A stretch of DNA of 64,000 nt from Mya arenaria (lineage: Eukaryota > Mollusca > Bivalvia > Myida > Myidae). The notes beneath the pieces were generated by a model, which did not search any database, was not told where the DNA came from, and saw nothing but the letters and a program-made list of their open reading frames with translations. The stretch lies in assembly GCF_026914265.1 (NCBI RefSeq), contig NC_069125.1, forward strand, positions 6,282,117 to 6,346,116, in the 5' to 3' direction. Every line of letters starts with the position of its first letter. The first letter of the stretch is position 1. Both the position numbers and the translations under genes were made by a program. This document shows positions 1-10,972 of this stretch, in pieces.

Positions 1-38
1 ATCCTTAATTATATACTCTCAAAAGTAAATGCTATTAC

Positions 39-2965
39 CTGTGAAGCCGTCCAACTGTGAGCCATTGTCCAGCCATGTAAACACGCCCTCTGTCTCCCTG
101 TCCGTCAGACCAAACCAGTAGTATCGACCTTAACATGCATGCATATGTTATTTACATAATTAGTGTGAATACAGGTATATTTTTTAAGTATATGATATTA
201 ATGTATCGAAGTCCTTCATTTACTGTGTCACCTTCAGAGGTAAAGTGACTTTCATTTTATAATCAAAATTGCAAACTCGTTCTTTACTTATGCGTCGGTA
301 GCACACACTTATATAACATGAACCTAGAAACTGATCAACAGCAAGAAAAACAAATTGAAAAATACACGGACAAACCTACTAGTCAAACATATTCATAATT
401 CTTTCAGGCTATACTCTATAAGTAAATGACTCTATAATTTCATTTACACTCATATATAAGAAATCTTAAGAAGGAAGTAAAATGAACAAGATAATGTAAT
501 TTTAAATTGTTGCGTTTCATATATCCTTATTTTTTAAATTACATTTCATTACAAATGGCCTTGATGATTTCGGTTATCCAGTAAAAGACTCCGTTCCCGA
601 ATTTTCAATGTGGACTTGGATTACTATTGTTGTACTAAACAAGTATATGCAGACCAGTTATACATCCGAATCTCAAAAGAAATGTACAAAAACATGATCC
701 GTGTACTTCATAGATCATACAGGTTTGAAAAACCTGCCGGTTGCAAAATCAATATGTTCAAATAAATCATTTTGATGATCGCTTATACATGTACAGAGCC
801 CGTATTGAAAATGAAAAACTATTTTTTCTTTGCCGGTTTGTAATTTTAAGCTTAAAAATGTATTATGCAGGTTATCAATTTTTTATTCTAAAATTATTAC
901 ATTAGTGTTTGTGCAGATGCACATAATTATATTTAAGGGGCACCAAAAAAAGTTTTTTTTCTGTAACGAATCCCAGGACAATTTTTTAATGAAATATTTT
1001 ACTCTTTGATATCATAACTGTAAAAAACAAATACAAAAATGTAAAAAATAATAATCGTGTCGGACACCGGGTTCGAACCGGTGTCGCCAAAATTGCAGTT
1101 TAGTGTTGTATCCATTGTGCTTAGTCTAAACAGTTGGAAAAATTAAGCTATATACCAAATTTGGTTATATCACGTGATAACATCCACTAGCCAATCACGC
1201 ATAAGGAATGAATTCTACTAGGTAGACATACCTAGTAATCTTTTTAATGGAAAAATACGAAAAAACTTCGAAAATAAATTAATTGATAACTATGTGGTAC
1301 TTCAGTTAGTAAGTTTCAATGCATTGTACACATCGACACCAAGTTTATGTCAGTTTTCGACATTTTTTTTTTTTCGCTATTTCATCATACGGAGTGCAGC
1401 CCCTTTAAAAAAAGAGTTCGACAAAAATAACCCGATTTAAAATTACGGCGACACATGAACGTGATTGCAAAGAAATATTTCATGAATAGTAACATACTTG
1501 TCCTTTCTCGAGCTGACTCTTTAAGGAAGTCGTTTTCATCTGAGTTGTTGATGTGGACAAGGTTGCCTCCATTCTCAGCACAAAATTCCTACAACGATAA
1601 TAATGATCATACAATTGGGACACGTCATAACTTTTTATGGCTGTACTTCTATTTGGATCCTTAGTTTTTGTAACATGCGAATTCCCCAGCCTCGCTTATC
1701 GTGTTCTAAAATGGTTTCCCACTTTTGCCAGAAACTTAATTTCCCGAAATATCATGATTTTGTGCATTATATGTCTTTCAAATTGAGGCATTTCAAGAAA
1801 AATATAACCCAGTAGAAGAAAACATTTCTTAAACTCAAATAGTAAAAAAACACTTTTATAAAAAATCAATCACATATAACACCCGGTTGGGTCTTTTCTT
1901 TTGAACTTCGACTTTTTACTCTATAATGTTTTAAAACACTGTACTAAGTGTTGTCTGGAAAAATAAACACAACGTATGAATGTTCTAAATCAGATATCTT
2001 TATATGTTTTAAGAAATATAAGCCCCATTACAATGCAGAAAAAAACACATTTCAATATTACATTTGCAATATACTTTACAGACCACTTTAAGAAAGAAAT
2101 TGTATACTTTTAAACACAACGTATGAATATACTTAATCAGAGATCTTGATATGTTTTAAGCAATATAAGGCACAACACAGGTCAACGCTAACCGAAATAT
2201 ATAAATCAATCACATATAACTCACGGTTGGGTCTTTTCTTTGAACTTTCGACTTTTTTACTCTATCATAGCTTTATTACACTGCACTAAGTGTTGTCCGG
2301 AAAAATAAACACAACGTATGAATGTACGTAATCAGAGATCTTGATATGTGTAAAAGGCCCACTACAATGAATAAAAATACCACATTTCAATATTACATTT
2401 GCAACATACTATACAGACCACTTTCAGAAAGAAATTGTACACTTCCTTTGTCTCTCTGTGTATATTTTAGAATGTTCTCACCTCTGCCTGTGCGAAAGTA
2501 CCAGCAGTGTTTCCGAACAGATAGCATGATCCCTGGTATTTAATCCAGCCGTCCAGGCATGAAATTGGACATTCACCTGTGTAACATTACCGATATATAT
2601 ACTCGTTTATATATGTTATGTTAAGCGTTACAAATAATATTAATACGTCTATATACGTGTCCATGTTACTTTTAGAAACATAAGCTCAGTACCAAAACAC
2701 ATTCCCTTGACTTCATTAAAGGATTTTTATTTGACTTATGTAAATATGGTACATATATATATTTAAATATCAGTCAAATTCTAGACTAATTACTTATAAT
2801 TCGTATAATGCGAAAATGATAACCTCTTCCAAGAGCGTTTTTCAATAAGTTCAAACTCTTTGACACAGTTGTTTCCAGGTCTAGTTGGCAGGAACTTTGA
2901 AGAACGGTGTTACCTTTGGCAACTTTCACAATAAAGCAGAAAGCAACAGTCACTGCCAACTTCAT
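39..2965 (-). CDS. C-type lectin gene A, exons 1-4 (3' end outside window)
   Basis: Secreted carbohydrate-binding C-type lectin; family members act in invertebrate innate recognition. Coding exons on the minus strand: 2824..2965 (ATG at 2963-2965, signal peptide MKLAVTVAFCFIVKVAKG), 2482..2576 (GSCYLFG motif), 1498..1588 (FCAENGGNLVHINN) and 39..128 (YYWFGLTDRETEG, TWLDNGS). All introns are GT-AG and junction phases (1, 0, 1, 1) agree with complete gene C. The last exon, with the QPD/WND motifs in paralogues, should lie just left of base 1: in gene C it is about 290 bp past exon 4. The upstream TTG codon in the same frame is not taken as start; ATG sits in AAAATGAAG as in genes B, C and D. 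Exon 1 uses donor GTTATC where gene C has GTAACC. No stop or frameshift is seen. Intron 3 carries a TTAA-flanked element and intron 2 a tandem duplication. Confidence 0.85.
933..1408 (-). mobile_element. TTAA-flanked MITE with tRNA-like core, copy 1
   Basis: Bounded by TTAA at 933-936 and 1405-1408 with short terminal inverted repeats (GGGGC at one end, GCCCC at the other). The reverse complement aligns along its whole length with 56044..56541. TTAA ends are characteristic of piggyBac-type targets, so this looks like a non-autonomous piggyBac-like element. Inside, on the minus strand at about 1061-1134, is a tRNA-like segment with a B-box-like GGTTCGAACCC and an A-box-like AAGCACAATGGATA. No protein is encoded. 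Assignment to piggyBac is inference from the ends only. Confidence 0.6.
1061..1134 (-). other. tRNA-like pol III promoter segment inside the MITE
   Basis: Minus-strand order is an A-box-like element, a central TAAACTGCAATTTTGG, then a strong B box (GGTTCGAACCC) within an ACACCGG/CCGGTGT T-arm. The middle resembles the anticodon arm of tRNA-Cys(GCA). The acceptor stem does not close in this copy, so I do not call a functional tRNA. Confidence 0.45.
1861..2445. repeat. 340-bp tandem duplication in intron 2 of gene A
   Basis: AATCAATCACATATAAC at about 1864 recurs about 340 bases later at 2204, and the following ~240 bases align well. A shorter subunit starting AAACACAACGTATGAAT occurs three times (about 1968, 2115 and 2309). 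Gene C has one diverged copy in the matching intron (about 19790-19860), so the expansion is specific to A. Confidence 0.75.
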
Positions 2966-2989
2966 TTTGTCTTCTCGAGATGAATTCAA

Positions 2990-3130
2990 TCCGCAGTATG
3001 AAAGAGGAAGTCCGTTTGCTTTTATTTAATTATTTAGAAACAATAGGTGTTGATCAAGTTGTGAAATGTGAACAATAGCTATGGTGTGCTTTGTCATGTA
3101 ATTGTCATATTGCATGTGTAACATTCATTA
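2990..3130 (-). promoter_or_regulatory. Putative promoter of lectin gene A
   Basis: The sequence upstream of the gene A start aligns with the upstream regions of genes C and D. Shared items are an A/T-rich TATA-like stretch (about 3022-3037), the block around 3075-3100 equivalent to the CCAAT-bearing block of gene C, and a conserved GCATGTGTAACAT near 3111-3124. The TATA-like stretch is more degenerate here than in C or D. Function is inferred from conservation between paralogues and position. Confidence 0.5.
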
Positions 3131-5559
3131 GCTACGACAAAAGGATAACTAAAACAATGTCACTGGTAAACACAATAATGTGGCCCCAAAGTCATTGAAG
3201 GCATCTCAGATATAAAGATTACAGCGCATCGAGATAAACATTTTGTTTTTTATTATAAAGTGTTGATGTGAGATTTCTGTATAGCAAACTTCCCCCAAAT
3301 TTCTGTCCGACATCTTCATCGCCATTTAATAGTATGCCTTAAATGTCGGTGTGAATACGGAAGTGGCATTCCTTAGTCCTTTCAAAGACAGAAGGCCGAT
3401 TTGATGGTGATAAGTATCCTGTTTATACTGTCGCTTTATTCTGGGATGTTTTCGTTATTGAATATGATAAGGTATAACTCAATATTTATATTAGTACGTA
3501 TATAAATAATGCGTGTTTTTAAACAACTTAATTATATAAAACAAGTTTTAAACTTCAGCTACTTTTATTTCATAAACTCGATCATGTAGTACTAATATGC
3601 TTGCCTTGCTACAAATTCTAAGGTCTTATGGTACCTGCATGTAATTAAGAGTTTTAGTTAAAAGACTTACTTTCACATCGAAATAATTGAAGATGATAAG
3701 TGTAGTACTTTCAATATCACATTATACAATTTAACGGATATTTCACAATTCTGAATAATTAAGTACCATCCAATATGGTGAAAATGTTTTATCAATTTGA
3801 TTCTATAAAAAGTTCACTTTTAATGTTTTCTTTGTGAAGCATGGACATATCTTTTTTAGTTGTACAGACAATATGTTAAATTTACTTGTTACTGAGAAAA
3901 AATGTTTGCAAGGTGACGTAAGTTTTCATAATACTCAATCAAAACAAAAGAGTGGTTTCAATCTGATAAGTATAGGGAATTGGTTGGGGGACGGTGGCGA
4001 GTATTTAGAAGTGAGGGTGACGATTGTCAGTTTTTTTCCCATTGTCTGGTCGATAACTCATGACATAAATGGACGGATTCAAATACTTTTTGTACACATG
4101 ATAAAAATATAATTACTGGTCAAAGTTGACTTTAGTTATAAACGAGTAGGAGTAATCGTCACCCTAGTGCAATAACTCAAAAACTGCATATAGAAATAGA
4201 AGCAAGTATTGAGTTGTTGCACTACGGTGACGTAATGCCCCATTCCAAACAGACGGTGTACGCACAATAAGTTATGACAGGAATTAAATACTGTATTTAA
4301 AACGTGTATAACCATTATACTGTTCAGTTTCGACTTTTTTATTTCTGAAAATAATTGTGTGGCTTTAGGTGAATGTGGTAGATTACCAGTATTCACTGTT
4401 TATGTCTCAAAATGTGTAAAATATTGGTGCAAATTATTTCAAATGCCTGAAGATAGATTCCCTAGAAATTCGTATATTATGATAAGAAATATCAATTGTT
4501 AAGGTAGGCGTACATGGGTAACTTATATCAAAGAAATACTGTCTACATATGGTTTTGGCTATTTTTGGATTGCTCAGGATTTTGAGAAATAAATATATTT
4601 ATTTATCATTTTAAAATAAGAATTGCTCATTGTTGTAAAAAAACGTGGCTTGATGTTTATAAGTATCTATCGTGTGTTTCCGGTACGGATGAAAAAATCC
4701 GACCCGAGGGCACGCGCGTAATCTGGTAACGAGGTTTGGCCTAAAGTCATGTTTGAGTGTTGAATCATACCTTAATTTCAGTTCATCGTTTCCTGGACGA
4801 AAATAATTTCAAAATTTAAAACCTCTAGTCATAAACTCCATATTGAAATTGGTCGATTTTTTTAGTTTTGATAGAGATGATCCCTTTTTTATTTATTGTC
4901 TATTTGACAAAGACATACTTGTTATTGAAGATGAAAATCATGTTTTTCTTAGTGTTCAAGATTTAATGACATCCGCGAAAACTATTTGATTTCTTTGTAT
5001 CGTTGAAATAGTGACATTGTTCATTTCTATAATCTGATGGCATTAACAAAAATGTTACCATAATTAAATCCACTGCTCTTTATGTTCATAAATTCATGTT
5101 AGCTAACGAAAGCCCTTACCTCTGTTAACCAAAAAGACACAACTATTAGTAAGTTACATTTATGAATCTTGTTACATTTGATTTGCATTGTAACATATAT
5201 CATGGCTGTAGGTCCTTTATTGAATGAAATTTCGCTCCTTCGTTCGTTTTGTTTAGAAAATGTAGTTACTGTAACAGAGAGATCGGTAACGAGTTTCGCT
5301 TTATTTTGCCATGCCAATAGCTCATTTATAAAAGAAAAAAATCATCACTGTAAAGTACTGTTAACAACCCAATGGTATTTAGTATTATGGATAAATGGAA
5401 AAGAACAACCCGTTCGAACTATGAGAACGTCTTGTTTCCGCTATTCATCTTATAAATACCATACAATCTTAACTATTGACAACCATACATATATTGGCCG
5501 GCCGTTCAAAACGGTTTCTCCAGAGATTACTATAAAAACGATATTACTATAAACTTTTA
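3131..5559. other. Intergenic, no recognisable gene
   Basis: AT-rich. The first 150 bases still align with the upstream flank of gene C. Around 4680-4720 there is a short GC-richer patch. A 127-codon open frame at 5169..5552 has no motif I recognise. Nothing else supportable. Confidence 0.6.
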
Positions 5560-6490
5560 TTATTTTGATTTTTGTGTTTATATTATTTGAAGAAATATTG
5601 TTTAAATGTTTGACGTATAAGAACATTAATACGTCTGTTTGTTATTCTTTGAAAAAGGAAACGAATCTTATTTTGATGTGTTTCCGTTCATGTTTTACGC
5701 ATAAATACATAAACATATTTGTTTCTTGTCTTTGCCGTACATCTACTCGGTGAGCTCTTAAATAGACTAAACTATAATAAAAATACAATACACTGGGTTT
5801 TGCATCATTTATATATATAATGTAGATACTTTTTAGAGAATTTTTGTTCTAACCAAAACCTTATTTCATTTAAGTCAACAGTAGTATGAAATGTGACAAT
5901 ATCCATGTTGGCAATAGTTTGAACTTTAAATAAGCCGGAAAAGACCGGTTTTAGGGCATTATTGACATCTTGTTTGATTTTTTTTATCATTACATATAAG
6001 TTTACGTTAAAAAGAACAAATCAGTCAAGCTTTTTTAAAACACCTTTTCAGAATATTGTGCTCACGTGCATTTGTGTATTTTGCTCGCTAACGGTAGAAT
6101 TTGTTTTGATATCGACGATACAAATAATATTTATTTTTCTTTTTACTTTTACTTATTTTACTCTTTCAACAAGATGGTCAAGAAAAACAAGTCAACATGA
6201 AAGCCCAACTACTTTGTCATTGTAAATGGTCATTTTTCTTTGACGTGATAAAACAGTTTTATTTTTGAAATGTTCTGTGCATACAATCATGAAATGACGA
6301 TATTACAAAATGCCATGCTCGTAGCCTGCGTGCACCACTTTTACAGAAAAAGCAGCTCGCCCGATGTCTACATATTATCATTAAACTATGACTTGAGTTC
6401 TTTAACAGACCTGATCTACAACTAAGAGGTACGCATATGCATTGAATAAATATGTGGTTGACAATCGGATTCAAGTAATTAAACAGCAAT
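5560..6490. repeat. Duplicated flanking block, copy 1
   Basis: Aligns in direct orientation with 15840..16600. Shared landmarks include TCTTATTTTGATGTGTTTCC, the ACATCTACTCGGTGAGC region, and the stretch near 6340-6370 around CAGCTCGCCCGATGTCTA. In the second copy this block lies on the 3' side of gene C; here it lies on the 3' side of gene B, separated from it by the insertion at 6500-9600. A weaker third copy lies at about 55400..55850. Confidence 0.75.
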
Positions 6491-6540
6491 TTAAATTAAA
6501 ACGCTAATGATAAACTGCACCTTTGCAACAAGCATACTAG

Positions 6541-9405
6541 GATAGCGGACATCTCCACCGGTGGGTGGAAAACGGTTCAACAGTACCAGAGCAATCAAGA
6601 CAATCTTGTATTAATAGTGCCGACTCTCAGGCCATCAGGAAGAAGAAGTCGTCACTTAAAGCCAAAACAAACCAAAACTTGCTGCTGCTTGTGGTTATTC
6701 GGACAGTATTGCTGCTGGGCGTGCTTTGGTTGGTTCGACAACTTCCACAGGAGGATTCCCGTTCCAGCTGATTTCGTTTCGCCTTTGCCGACGTTAGTCA
6801 GATGCGACGCAACTGTCAGCAAGTTGCCAGCAACCAGATCCCCCCCTCCCCTGCGAAGAAATGAGACGTTCCTCGAGCCGGCTTTTTCCGGAAAAATCCA
6901 AGATTTTGGCATTAAATATGAGTATTTTATTTATAAAAATGTTGATTACGGGTTGCATGATGAAAATGAGTGGTGCATGTTGACAAGTCAGAGACACCCA
7001 TTTTTGTTTCATCTCCTCATCGTATGGCTGAATCCCTCTTGAAGCACTGGCCTCTAAGCACAGATAGCTTCACGTACATCATATTTGATGAATGAATTGA
7101 TAGGTCATTTTTTTTGCATCCAACAATGAAAGTAAAGAGCCCTACTATCCGCACATTTTGCTCTTAATATCCTTATTTTACCTACTTTAAAAAAATGTCC
7201 TCATAATTTTATCCCTCCTTTTTTTATTGGTCACTTGAAAGCCTGTCTACTAAAATATTTTGTTCTTCCATTTGGGCTTGGCGTGGCTAATATTTCAACA
7301 GTAATTTTAACGGTCTTTGAATGCTAAATGGAAAGGAGGAGGCAAAAAAGCTATCACGTATCTTTACGATGGTTTTGGATACAGATGTCTCTTTTATAAC
7401 TACTCAGAAAATGTCCAACTAAATCAAAGCTGATTAACTGAATGCGGATCTTATACCTAAAACTAAAACGTCGTTGTAGGTACACGTTCAAAGTTCGAAG
7501 TGGCTCGGGGCTATTTTAAACACATTAGAATATTCTATTTATTGACTACAGCGCAGAATACACAAGGCCATTGCCTGTTTGACTGTCCTATTTCACATCG
7601 GAAAATAATGCGAAATTGCTCGTATTTTACTCTTAAGATTTTGTGAGATAGCACTTTAAGTGTAGACGCGTTCACGTATGAATGGGGTGGGGGTGGTATT
7701 TGGGGCTATATGTTCCTCGACATTCTTGTGAAATAGTTTTAAAGCAGATATAACATTGTAGAGCCCGCGGTGTCTTGGTTGTTCCGTAGGTTTTATGTTG
7801 TGGAAATGCTTAAGGGTTTTGTGCAGAATTACATTGTATAACCGAAATACATTGAGGCTTTCACTCCTTGCAAAAAGTAGTAGGCATTTTGGGGAATGAG
7901 GATTTAAAATTACGCATGCTAGCTATGTTGATTATGTTGCATTGTATGTAAAGATAATCGGAAATTTCATGATGTGCTACTTTCAGCCTGTGTATCCGAT
8001 AGTTGAAACTATAGCTTTGAATTGTCATGATTATGAAATTCATGTTCTCTTGTACGATACGTATGTGCAATTTAGAGTATTCTATTCATAGACTACAGCG
8101 CAAAATTGACAATGTCTTTGCCTGTTTGACTAATATTAAGAAATTTTCTTGGGTTCCTGTCCTATTTCACATCGGAAAATAATGCGAAATTGTTCGTGTT
8201 TTACTCTAAGTTTTTGTGAGATAGCACTTTAAGGGAAGACGCATATACGTATGAATCGTGTGGTTAATTGGGGCTATATGTTCCTCCAGTCATCTTTGTG
8301 ACAAGGGTTTTAAAGAAGCTATAACATTGTAAAGCCCGCGGTGTCTGGGAACGCTTAAAGGATTTGTGCCAGATTACACAGTATAATCGAAACGAATTGA
8401 GGCTTTCATTCCTTGTAGGCATTTTGGGGAAAGGGATTTGAAATTCCGCATGCTAGCTATGTTGATAAACGTTGCATTGCAATTTAAGATAAACGGATGT
8501 TTATTTTGAAGACGTTTGCCATGATGTGCTGGTATCAGCCTGTGTTTCCGATTGTAAATGCTATTAAGATTGTTTTATACGTCTATATTTCAGAGTTACG
8601 CTAAAGATGTAGACGGACATCCAGAAGTCTTGATGGGCAAGATCTCCCTCCTGCCGGAGTAACTCAAGTAATCCAGAGCCGAAAACACGTCTTTAAGATA
8701 TAACCGTGGATTTAAACGCTGGTCGTTCTTGATATTGAGTAATGGTTTAAACAGCGTTGATATCTTGCAAAAGCTTCTCATGTGGCATTGAATTTGGCTG
8801 CTTTGGTTCAAGCTAGGTGTATTATCTTATATTTTCCACGATTTTTTTTTATATTTGTTTATTTTATTTTGAATCGCCTATAGGTTCAAATTTGGTTATA
8901 CATTTTTTAGAAGGTGAAAAACGAAAACTATCGTTACCCACACGTAAAATGAGTCTATAACTATTGAACTTTTGCTAAGAATGTATAATATTTTTTACGA
9001 GGACGGCAATCTGAAAAGTCAAAGAACTATTTGTGCATCTTTTCTCGCTTACGCAGGTTTTTTGCGAAGCGAAGAACTTTTGAAATCAAGTACAAATGAC
9101 AGATGTGTTTATATTTTCTCCTTTGACTGCAACATAAACTGGCTACAAATTAAGAAATGAAAGGACGAATTTGGCTTAAAGTATCCTTCGTTCATTGTTC
9201 AAAGACGCTCTGGATGCTCTGGATATAAGCTAGTATTGTCTGCATTCATTAAGATCGGGTGGTGCCTCAGTGGCAACAAATGGATAAATTCAAGATAAAA
9301 TGTTTAAACATCATGGCAGATGGCGTAGAATCTGCTTAAGACGGTTATGTAAAAGTTTCTATTGAAGACATAATGAAAGTTTCGTTATCGTTCGGTTTAT
9401 AGTGT
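6541..9405 (+). pseudogene. Decayed tyrosine-recombinase element (Crypton/DIRS-like)
   Basis: Coding relics in order on the plus strand. At 6543-6596 is ADISTGGWKTVQQYQSN, followed by a basic stretch and a CCHC-knuckle-like remnant near 6719-6766. At about 8680-8790 is a core-binding-like segment (NTSLRYNRGFKRWSFLI, SNGLNSVDILQ). At 8972-9090 is the catalytic-domain start (TICASFLAYAGFLRSEELL). At 9255-9340 are RSGGASVATNG and KHHGRWR, matching the conserved Arg and the H-x-x-R region of tyrosine recombinases. Frame changes and stops occur throughout, so it is dead. The relic accounts for most of a ~3.1 kb stretch missing from the duplicate block beside gene C, which suggests it inserted after the duplication. 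A host gene related to this family, rather than a transposon, is possible. Confidence 0.6.
7521..8560 (+). repeat. ~550-bp imperfect tandem duplication
   Basis: Bases 7521-8065 and 8069-8560 align: both contain the ACTACAGCGCA block, GTCCTATTTCACATCGGAAA, GAGATAGCACTTTAAG, GGGGCTATATGTTCCTC and CGCATGCTAGCTATGTTGAT in the same order. Roughly 80 percent similar by eye with small indels. It lies between the two ends of the recombinase relic. No coding potential. Confidence 0.8.
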
Positions 9406-10294
9406 TTATGTATGACCAAAATTTAGGGTCATTAAACCATTTTATGCATTGTGTAATAATGCGTGTTGTTGTTTGAGTGCGCTTTACGTTAAAGCCAGTT
9501 TTTTGAATTAAGTAGGTCGTTGCTCCCATCGGTTATACCAAAAAATACATTGTGTTATTTTGTTTATTCTAAAGTCAACTAAGGTCCTATAGGAGTATGA
9601 GTATATAAGGAAATCATTAGTTTTTGAAGTTGGGTAATATCAAACGACATCAACAAGTAAGAAAAGTTTATTTAAGTAATTTATATGTTTGGGTATGATA
9701 ACACATAATAAATTGAGTGAACGAACAGTGTTAAATAATAAAATGGATTAGTAAGAACCAGCAAAATGTCATTATTTAGTAACTAAGTTATATTCAAAAC
9801 GTTATTGCAGCAGAATCAAGCAGTAAATTTTGTGCAAATCGGGATGTTATGCTACGAATAAAAGGTTAGTAGCATGAATTAGTTTTCATAAATCATATAA
9901 GTTTGATAATACAAGTGATTCTAAGAAGTGTTTTGTTAAAAGTATGTAAAAAGTTAAAATGCTAAATAATTAATATAGTGACACAGTTCGTTATGTCAAT
10001 GTTCCATTAAAATTGATCAACTGTTTATAAATACACGTTAGTGCACTGATATAATAGGTAAGACGTGGATATGAGGATAATACAGACACATTTTTTAAAA
10101 CAAAGTATATTTAGTGGAATCTATTAAATTCATACCAATTTTTAATTGAAGTAAAACATGGTGTGGGTAGAGCCGCTAGGAACACATTATGTTTTGTCTA
10201 AATAGGAGAAGGACTACTTCATATTTTAAGCGTATACTGTATGGGCCGTTTGTCATTTCATTCTTCACACAAACCCCGAATTAGAAGATAAGGA
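9406..10294. other. 3' flank of gene B, homologous to 3' flank of gene C
   Basis: From about 9610 onward the sequence aligns with 16875..17550, the DNA on the 3' side of gene C. Landmarks are the ATGTTTGGGTATG block, AATAAGAACCAG-like and ATTCAAAACGTTATTGCA motifs. A TTTATT (AATAAA on the minus strand) is shared at about 9667 and 16922, but it is over 600 bases from the stop codons, so its use as poly(A) signal is doubtful. Confidence 0.7.
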
Positions 10295-10462
10295 CTAATT
10301 AATTCGTTCACACAGTGGATAGTGTGAATTGTTATCGCATTCCCTGTCGTTCCATTTCAAACCATAACCTGGATGTAGATGTACACAGTCCTCATTGGAA
10401 CTACCATCGTCTGGTTGAAGTGTGCACCAATCTACAAAACAAAAATGTATTGTTTATTTTTT

Positions 10463-10552
<90 letters not shown>

Positions 10553-10914
10553 ATAACTATCGTTACACATAACATAAATACGTCTATATACGTCTCCATG
10601 TTACTACTAAAAACATAAGCACAGTACCAAAATATATTCCCTTACTTACTAAATTAAAGGATGTTTTAAAACAATCATATTTTATTTCAACTATTTGACT
10701 TATGCAATAATGGTAGATGTATATTCAAATATCAATCGAATACTTAAATAATTATAATGTGAATATGATAACCTCTTCCCACAGCGTTTTTCAATAGTTC
10801 CAAACTTTTTAACAAAGTTGTTTCCAGGTCCAATTGGCAGGAACTTTGTAGAACGGTGTTACCTTTGGAAACTTTCACAATAAAGCAGAAGGCAAGAGTC
10901 ACTGCCAACTTCAT
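10295..10914 (-). pseudogene. C-type lectin gene B, exons 2-4 deleted
   Basis: Exon 1 is intact (10773..10914): ATG at 10912-10914, signal peptide MKLAVTLAFCFIVKVSKG, then CQLDLETTLLKSLELLK. The terminal exon is intact (10295..10431): LQPDDGSSNEDC, LKWNDRECDN and PLCERIN, then TAG. Exons 2-4, which encode the first half of the lectin fold, are absent; an (AT)n run lies at the junction. Exon 1 ends and exon 5 begins in compatible phase (G|AT), so a two-exon mRNA would read through as 92 codons: a secreted peptide with the QPD/WND half-domain only. Upstream, homology to A and C stops near 10972, before the TATA-like box, so the ancestral promoter is missing. Most likely a pseudogene; a short expressed product is possible. 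Confidence 0.8.
10468..10549. repeat. (AT)n microsatellite at deletion junction
   Basis: About 41 uninterrupted AT units. To its right, 10550-10770 aligns with intron 1 of gene A (2605-2823); to its left is terminal-exon flank. In gene A the same intron 1 spot has only a short ATATATATA tract. Confidence 0.95.
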
Positions 10915-10972
10915 TTTGTCTTCGCGAGGCAAAGTCAATCCGCAAAATGAAAAAGGAAGTCAGTTTGCTTTT

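Larger units (their letters stand above)
129..1497. other. Intron 3 of gene A
   Basis: Non-coding and AT-rich. Apart from the TTAA-flanked element at 933..1408 I recognise nothing in it. Parts of 129-930 align with intron 3 of gene C (about 18070-18800), which shows the two genes arose by duplication including introns; gene C lacks the TTAA-flanked element at that place. Confidence 0.7.

Noticed and set aside
1061..1134. Functional tRNA gene
   Set aside because: Good B box, but the acceptor stem does not close and the segment is part of a repeated mobile element.
5169..5552. 127-codon ORF
   Set aside because: No start context, motif or paralogue; the opposite strand is also open over part of it.
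10379..10618. Plus-strand ORF with Tyr-Ile repeats
   Set aside because: Antisense of the gene B terminal exon fused to the AT microsatellite.
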